The notes under the pieces: generated by a model
Seen by the model: only the letters and a program-made list of their open reading frames with translations
Told to the model about the DNA's origin: nothing
Databases searched by the model: none
Program-made: the position numbers and the translations under genes
Origin: Bacteroidales bacterium
GTDB lineage: Bacteria > Bacteroidota > Bacteroidia > Bacteroidales > UBA10428
Direction: 5' to 3'
DNA length: 33,145 nt
Assembly (NCBI GenBank): GCA_016936215.1
Contig: JAFGPL010000171.1
Coordinates: 1-33,145 of the forward strand
In this document: in pieces, positions 28,101 to 33,145 of the stretch
How the letters are laid out: each line of letters begins with the position of its first letter
Numbering within the stretch: position 1 is the stretch's first letter

Positions 28101-29828
28101 ATGAAAAAATTTAAGCAAAACTACTTAACAATTGTCGTTGCAGCAGCCTTTATTCTTAGCAGTTGCGGAGGCATAACGAAAATGAAAGACAACGCAAGCA
28201 CTGTACAGTATTCAGTAACTCCAAACCCGCTCGAGATGCATGCCGGCGAAGTTCAGGTGACCATCAAAACCACTTTTCCTGAAAAATATTTTAATAAGAA
28301 GGCCGTGGTGGTAGCCACCCCTTATCTGAAATATGAAGGTGGTGAAGTTGAATTCGAATCAACCACGCTTCAGGGTGAGTCGGTAGAAGCCAATAACAAG
28401 GTTATTTCTTATGACGGCGGAGATTACTCATACACAGGCAAAGTGCCATATAAAGATGAAATGATGCGGTCGGAACTTTTGGTTAAGATGTCGGCAAGCA
28501 TTAAAGACAAAACCCCGATTGAAATCCCCGGCATCAAAATTGCCGATGGCATTATCACCACCCCAACTCTTGCAAAAGTTGACCCACAGGCTATTTTAAT
28601 CGGTGATAAATTTGTAAGGGTAACCCCGGAATCTGTTTCAGCCGACATACACTATGTTATTAATAAAGCAGATGTGCGCAATGCCGAATTGAAAGATGAA
28701 GACATTAAAGGATTGGAACAGACTATTAAAGATGTTCAGGCCAACGAAAGAAAACAGCTTAAAGGCGCCAAAGTTTCTGCATATGCATCTCCCGATGGGG
28801 ATATCGAGAAAATTAATACTCCCCTTTCAGAAAACAGGGGTACCTCTGCAGAGAGATACCTTAAGAGGGTTTTTGACAAAGCCAAACTTACAGAAGCAGA
28901 ACAGGAAGGGTTTCTTAGTATAATGTCTACTCCCGAAGACTGGGAAGGTTTCAAAAAATTAATGGAAGAGTCTGATATACAGGATAAAGAACTTATCCTC
29001 AGGGTTCTTTCTATGTACTCTGACCCTGAAGTCCGTGAAAAAGAAATCAAAAATATTGCCGCAGCATTTAAAGAAGTTGCCGATAAAGTTCTTCCCAAAC
29101 TGCGCAGGTCTGTAATGACACTTGATGTTGAAGTTACCGGACTTTCTGATGAAGAGCTGAAAAACCTTGCAATGTCAGACCCCGATTCATTAAAACTTGA
29201 AGAAATACTTTACGCCGCTGCATTAGTTGACGATCTTAACAGCAAACTTACCATATACAAAAAAGCCGCTGAGAATTTCCCAAAATGCTTCAGGGCTAAA
29301 AACAGCGTGGGCGTAATCGAAATGAAACTCGGAAACCTCGATGCTGCTAAAGCTGCATTTGAAGAGGCTGCTGCCCTGAAAGATGAAAATGCTGTGAAAA
29401 ACAATCTCGGCGCTGTTGCCCTTGCACAAGGTGATATGGCAAAAGCCGAAGAAATGCTTACTGCTGCTATGGGAGCCGGAGACCAGGTAAGTTATAACCT
29501 TGGTATTATTAAAATTAAACAAGGCGACTATAAAGCTGCTGTTAATTATTTCGGAAACAAACCTTCTTTCAATGCCGCACTTGCCCAGCTTTTAACCGGC
29601 GACAATGACAAAGCCCTTTCTACCCTTAACGAGCTCGGCGATGTTGATGATGCAATGGTTTATTACCTCAAGGCTGTTGCCAGCGCACGTGGAGGAAAAG
29701 ACGAAGGAGTATTCAACAACCTTCGCACCGCAGTTGGTAAAGACGCTGCCCTTAAAGCCTATGCAAAGAAAGATGTTGAGTTTGTAAAATATGCATCAAA
29801 CGAAGCATTTACCGGTATTATACAATAA
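28101..29828 (+). CDS. TPR-containing lipoprotein (start probably at 28101 rather than the GTG at 28077)
   Basis: 'MKKFKQNYLTIVVAAAFILSSCGG' lipobox from ATG 28101; C-terminal TPR-like 'AKNSVGVIEMKLGNLDAAKAAFEEAAALKDENAVKNNLGAVALAQGDMAKAEEML'. Confidence 0.85.
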   Translation: MKKFKQNYLTIVVAAAFILSSCGGITKMKDNASTVQYSVTPNPLEMHAGEVQVTIKTTFPEKYFNKKAVVVATPYLKYEGGEVEFESTTLQGESVEANNKVISYDGGDYSYTGKVPYKDEMMRSELLVKMSASIKDKTPIEIPGIKIADGIITTPTLAKVDPQAILIGDKFVRVTPESVSADIHYVINKADVRNAELKDEDIKGLEQTIKDVQANERKQLKGAKVSAYASPDGDIEKINTPLSENRGTSAERYLKRVFDKAKLTEAEQEGFLSIMSTPEDWEGFKKLMEESDIQDKELILRVLSMYSDPEVREKEIKNIAAAFKEVADKVLPKLRRSVMTLDVEVTGLSDEELKNLAMSDPDSLKLEEILYAAALVDDLNSKLTIYKKAAENFPKCFRAKNSVGVIEMKLGNLDAAKAAFEEAAALKDENAVKNNLGAVALAQGDMAKAEEMLTAAMGAGDQVSYNLGIIKIKQGDYKAAVNYFGNKPSFNAALAQLLTGDNDKALSTLNELGDVDDAMVYYLKAVASARGGKDEGVFNNLRTAVGKDAALKAYAKKDVEFVKYASNEAFTGIIQ

Positions 29829-29851
29829 TACCCGGCACAATAATATATAAA

Positions 29852-29879
29852 AGAGGCTGCAACACAGCCTCTTTTTTTT
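29852..29879 (+). terminator. Intrinsic terminator after the TPR lipoprotein gene
   Basis: AGAGGCTG-caaca-CAGCCTCTTTTTTT. Confidence 0.88.
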
Positions 29880-30131
29880 ACTCATTTTCTTACCCCTTAT
29901 AATAAGAAGGACAAAAACCGATAAGCATAAGCAGTTGGGTAAAAACAAATTGCTTTTTTCAACACATGTCTATCAGGAAACCAGATGAACAATCCTCTTT
30001 TTTAAGAGTACCATCATCCTGCAAAAAAATCCTCCGCCCCCGTTATAATACTAATTTTTTTTCGTAAATTAAATCTTTGTTTTACGCTTATAAAAAAATT
30101 ATTCATTATCCGTATCTAAAATTTATTCAAT

Positions 30132-32015
30132 ATGAAGGTAAATCTTAACATCAGGGTCAGGTTGCTAATTAGTATTATTTTGCAGTTGCTTTTTGTTGTG
30201 GTGCTTCTCGTTTCTTTTTTTCTTACCGTAAGTAACCTGGAAAAAGCCGATAAAAAAAGGGAACAGCTTATTGAGGAGATGAACAGGGTAAGTGAATTCA
30301 CTTTTAAAATAAAAGATTACCAGAACGGACTTTTAAATTTCGATGAACTCGAATCTTCTTATAATAATCTTACCGGCCTGGAATCAGGTCAAATTGGTAA
30401 CCGGCTTAATGAAATCTGGGCCAGCCTGGAAAAAAATGAAACGATTACCCTTCAGAATATCGAATTTGAAAACAAAATCCTGGAACTTACCAAACAGTCA
30501 ATCAACCAGTCAAACCAGTTTATTAACTCTGTAAGCCAGGCGCTTGCAGACCCGTCAAGACAAAGCAGCGTGACAATTCTTGAGAGGCAGGTAATAGCAG
30601 GTGCCAACCAGAATAATAACCTGAATTACCAGTTGCAGGTAATGTATAAAGACCTGAAAGAGAACATCAATACCAGTTCAGAAATTCTCGATTATCTTGA
30701 CAAGGCGATTGAGAATGCAGAAAAAGATATTACCCAGCTTGCCCGAACGAGGTTTGCCCAGCTACCTGTAAATGCGCGCGATGCAAGTATGCAAATCAGG
30801 GAGGATGTTAAACGGTATATTGAAAACCATTCTGAAATGCTGAACCTAAACAACAAAATCACAACACTTTCCAATCAGATTTATGAATACCTGGCCAATG
30901 AAGAAATAAATGCCGCGAAAAATGTTACCAAAACCATACAGGTAGGGCTTCGCAGGTTAATCATCGTGCTCATTGTTTTGTCTCTTATTATGATGTTTAT
31001 GAATTTTGGCCTCTCGGTTTCAATTCGTGCATTCATAAGCGCCATTACCGAAAATATGGATCATTTGAAACGCGGCGACCTGAGGATGAAAAAGAACCAT
31101 ATCTACGAATTACGCCAGGATGAATTCGGAAAAGTATACAGAGCTGTATTTGATATGGTTGAAACACTAAAAACGATGGTAAACGATATCATTACAGCAA
31201 GCAATAACTTTGCATCTGCAAGCATGGAATTAAGTTCTGCCTCGCAACAATTATCGCAGGGTGCTTCAGAGCAGGCATCTTCGCTTGAAGAAATTTCATC
31301 ATCTATGGAAGAAATGGCCGGGAATATTCAGCAAAATTCGCAGAACTCGATGCAAACCGAAAAGATTGCACAAATGTCATCCGATGGTATTTCGGATGTA
31401 GCCGCTGCAGCCCAGCAAAGCCTTGATTCTGTCAGGAATATTGCTGATAAAATACAGGTAATCAACGATATCGCCTTTCAGACAAATATCCTGGCCCTGA
31501 ATGCAGCTGTTGAAGCCGCACGTGCAGGCGAACATGGCAAAGGTTTTGCCGTAGTTGCTGCCGAGGTGAGAAAACTTGCAGAACGGAGCAAACAGGCTGC
31601 TGATGAAATTGTTAACCTTGCATCACAAAGCAAAGATGTAACTGAAGGTGCCGGAAACCTTATGGCAAAGCTGATACCTGAAATACAGAAAACATCCCAG
31701 CTTGTTCAGGAAATTGCATCTGCCAGCGCTGAACAAAATGCCGGGGCCGACCAGATAAACAATGCCATACAGCAACTTAACCAGATAACACAGCAAAATG
31801 CCGCATCTGCTGAAGAAATGGCTACCAGTGCCGAAGAAATGTCATCGCAGGCTGAACAGCTAAAATCACTGGTTGCGTACTTCAAACTCGATACTGATGA
31901 TGTTCAGTCAAACCGTCCCCGGAAAATGATTCAAACTCCAAAAACAAAGGCTAAGCCTACTTCATCTGTATCAACAATTGCACCCCCGGAGGATGAAACT
32001 TTTGAGGGCTTTTAA
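30132..32015 (+). CDS. Methyl-accepting chemotaxis protein
   Basis: Two TM segments, HAMP-like region, conserved signalling tip '[50 protein letters not shown]'. Confidence 0.95.
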   Translation: MKVNLNIRVRLLISIILQLLFVVVLLVSFFLTVSNLEKADKKREQLIEEMNRVSEFTFKIKDYQNGLLNFDELESSYNNLTGLESGQIGNRLNEIWASLEKNETITLQNIEFENKILELTKQSINQSNQFINSVSQALADPSRQSSVTILERQVIAGANQNNNLNYQLQVMYKDLKENINTSSEILDYLDKAIENAEKDITQLARTRFAQLPVNARDASMQIREDVKRYIENHSEMLNLNNKITTLSNQIYEYLANEEINAAKNVTKTIQVGLRRLIIVLIVLSLIMMFMNFGLSVSIRAFISAITENMDHLKRGDLRMKKNHIYELRQDEFGKVYRAVFDMVETLKTMVNDIITASNNFASASMELSSASQQLSQGASEQASSLEEISSSMEEMAGNIQQNSQNSMQTEKIAQMSSDGISDVAAAAQQSLDSVRNIADKIQVINDIAFQTNILALNAAVEAARAGEHGKGFAVVAAEVRKLAERSKQAADEIVNLASQSKDVTEGAGNLMAKLIPEIQKTSQLVQEIASASAEQNAGADQINNAIQQLNQITQQNAASAEEMATSAEEMSSQAEQLKSLVAYFKLDTDDVQSNRPRKMIQTPKTKAKPTSSVSTIAPPEDETFEGF

Positions 32016-32112
32016 CCAAACCGCTACAAATGCAATTTGCCTGCATATATAAACTATACACAACAATAAATATTCCTGCATTCTGGTTAAAATGCAAGAT
32101 GACATAATTTTT

Positions 32113-33144
32113 CTATAGTCCGGGAGATATCTTGTTTCTTCCGGTAAGTTTCGTTAATACACCAAAAACAAACAAGGTGATAACAACAAGCACAAAAGAT
32201 AGTGCGGCTTCTGTCAGCATGGCTCCTTGCATACCAATAAAGCCTGCAAGGAAACCTGTCCATAAATTACCGGCTGCCATTCCGCCGCCAAAATAGAATG
32301 CATAAACAAATGACTGGCCTGTTGCCCTCCATTGCGGTGGAATAAACTGATGTACAAACGCGATAAATGCCACCAGGAAAAGCGCCAGGCTGATGCCATG
32401 CAGCATACCGGTACATATTGCCACCCACGGATTTGAAGTAAGGCTGTATATCAGCATCCTCATAGAAGTAACAAGCATCGTTATAACAATCAGGCGCCGG
32501 GCACCTGTCTTTTCAATTATTTTCTGTCCGAAAAAGAAAAAAGGGAGCTCACTGAGTGCCTGAAAAGCATATGCATAACCCACATGATAATACTTCGCAC
32601 CAATTTCTTCATAATATACATTGATAAACAAGTGAATAGGCGCCGAGAAAACCCCGTAAAAAAACATGATAACCAACATTATTACGAGTCTTCTGTCTTT
32701 GAACAAAATATCTTTCAGATGGCTTAGCTTTAATGATTGAAGGCTTTTCTGGACTTTCAGCGGCCTGTAAATTATTTTCAGAATAAGCAGATTGGAAAGC
32801 ATTATTAACGACGCAACCGGGAATATAAGGTAAATCTTTTCTGTATTGATAAAATAACCGGTTACCAGAGCCGAAACGGCCCAGCCCACCGAAGCCCATA
32901 ACCTTAACGAACCATACGTTGACTTGCCTGACTGTTCAAGATAATCTAACGATACACTATCGGTTAACGGAACAATTGAACTGTAAAACACTGTAAATAA
33001 GTAAGTAAACACAAGAACCGAAAAAAATGTTTGCTGCAAAATAAAACCAAATAACAACAGAAAAACCATAAACATATTGAAAACCAGTATGTTTTTTCTG
33101 CCAAACCGGTCGGCAATCATTCCCCAGAAGGGCAAGAGCAACAA
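32113..33144 (-). CDS. MFS transporter, 5' end truncated by the window edge
   Basis: Polytopic; 'LLLPFWGMIADRFGRKNILVFNMF' MFS loop motif; symporter-like 'HGISLALFLVAFIAFVHQFIPPQWRATGQSFVYAFYFGGG'. Confidence 0.85.
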   Translation of the reverse strand: MLLLPFWGMIADRFGRKNILVFNMFMVFLLLFGFILQQTFFSVLVFTYLFTVFYSSIVPLTDSVSLDYLEQSGKSTYGSLRLWASVGWAVSALVTGYFINTEKIYLIFPVASLIMLSNLLILKIIYRPLKVQKSLQSLKLSHLKDILFKDRRLVIMLVIMFFYGVFSAPIHLFINVYYEEIGAKYYHVGYAYAFQALSELPFFFFGQKIIEKTGARRLIVITMLVTSMRMLIYSLTSNPWVAICTGMLHGISLALFLVAFIAFVHQFIPPQWRATGQSFVYAFYFGGGMAAGNLWTGFLAGFIGMQGAMLTEAALSFVLVVITLFVFGVLTKLTGRNKISPGL

Positions 33145-33145
33145 C

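Overview
Chromosomal window from a Bacteroidetes-type genome. Evidence for this placement: a T9SS C-terminal sorting domain, DUF4369/TlpA-like lipoproteins, TAnnTTTG -7 promoter motifs, and a purM-prfA-pyrF cluster followed by rpsO-pnp. Most genes are housekeeping or conserved Bacteroidetes families: metY, pheT, a macro-domain hydrolase, lpxH, two tandem thioredoxin-like lipoproteins, corA, purM, prfA, pyrF, a DUF2851-like gene, rpsO, pnp, an S9 prolyl oligopeptidase, a TPR lipoprotein, an MCP and an edge-truncated MFS transporter. There is also a 1048-aa ABCG-like transporter with an unusual N-terminus and a decayed GH43 gene. The most interesting signals are non-coding or too short for the ORF track. 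(1) A 36-codon leader ORF ending ...FCCCCYMK* sits just behind a Bacteroidetes-type promoter upstream of metY. Its Cys codons are perfectly complementary to an upstream arm and can also pair with a segment next to a U-rich tract, which suggests a cysteine-responsive attenuator. (2) Two diverged hairpin elements share a GTCATTTAC-N4/5-GTAAACTCC core; one interrupts the GH43 pseudogene and the other lies exactly at the stop codon of the S9 peptidase with an apparent target duplication. (3) Two MITE-like elements share near-identical termini but have different cores. (4) A structured leader with a possible 16-aa ORF precedes corA. No rRNA, tRNA, CRISPR array or transposase gene was recognised. 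All calls are by eye; no searches or folding programs were run.
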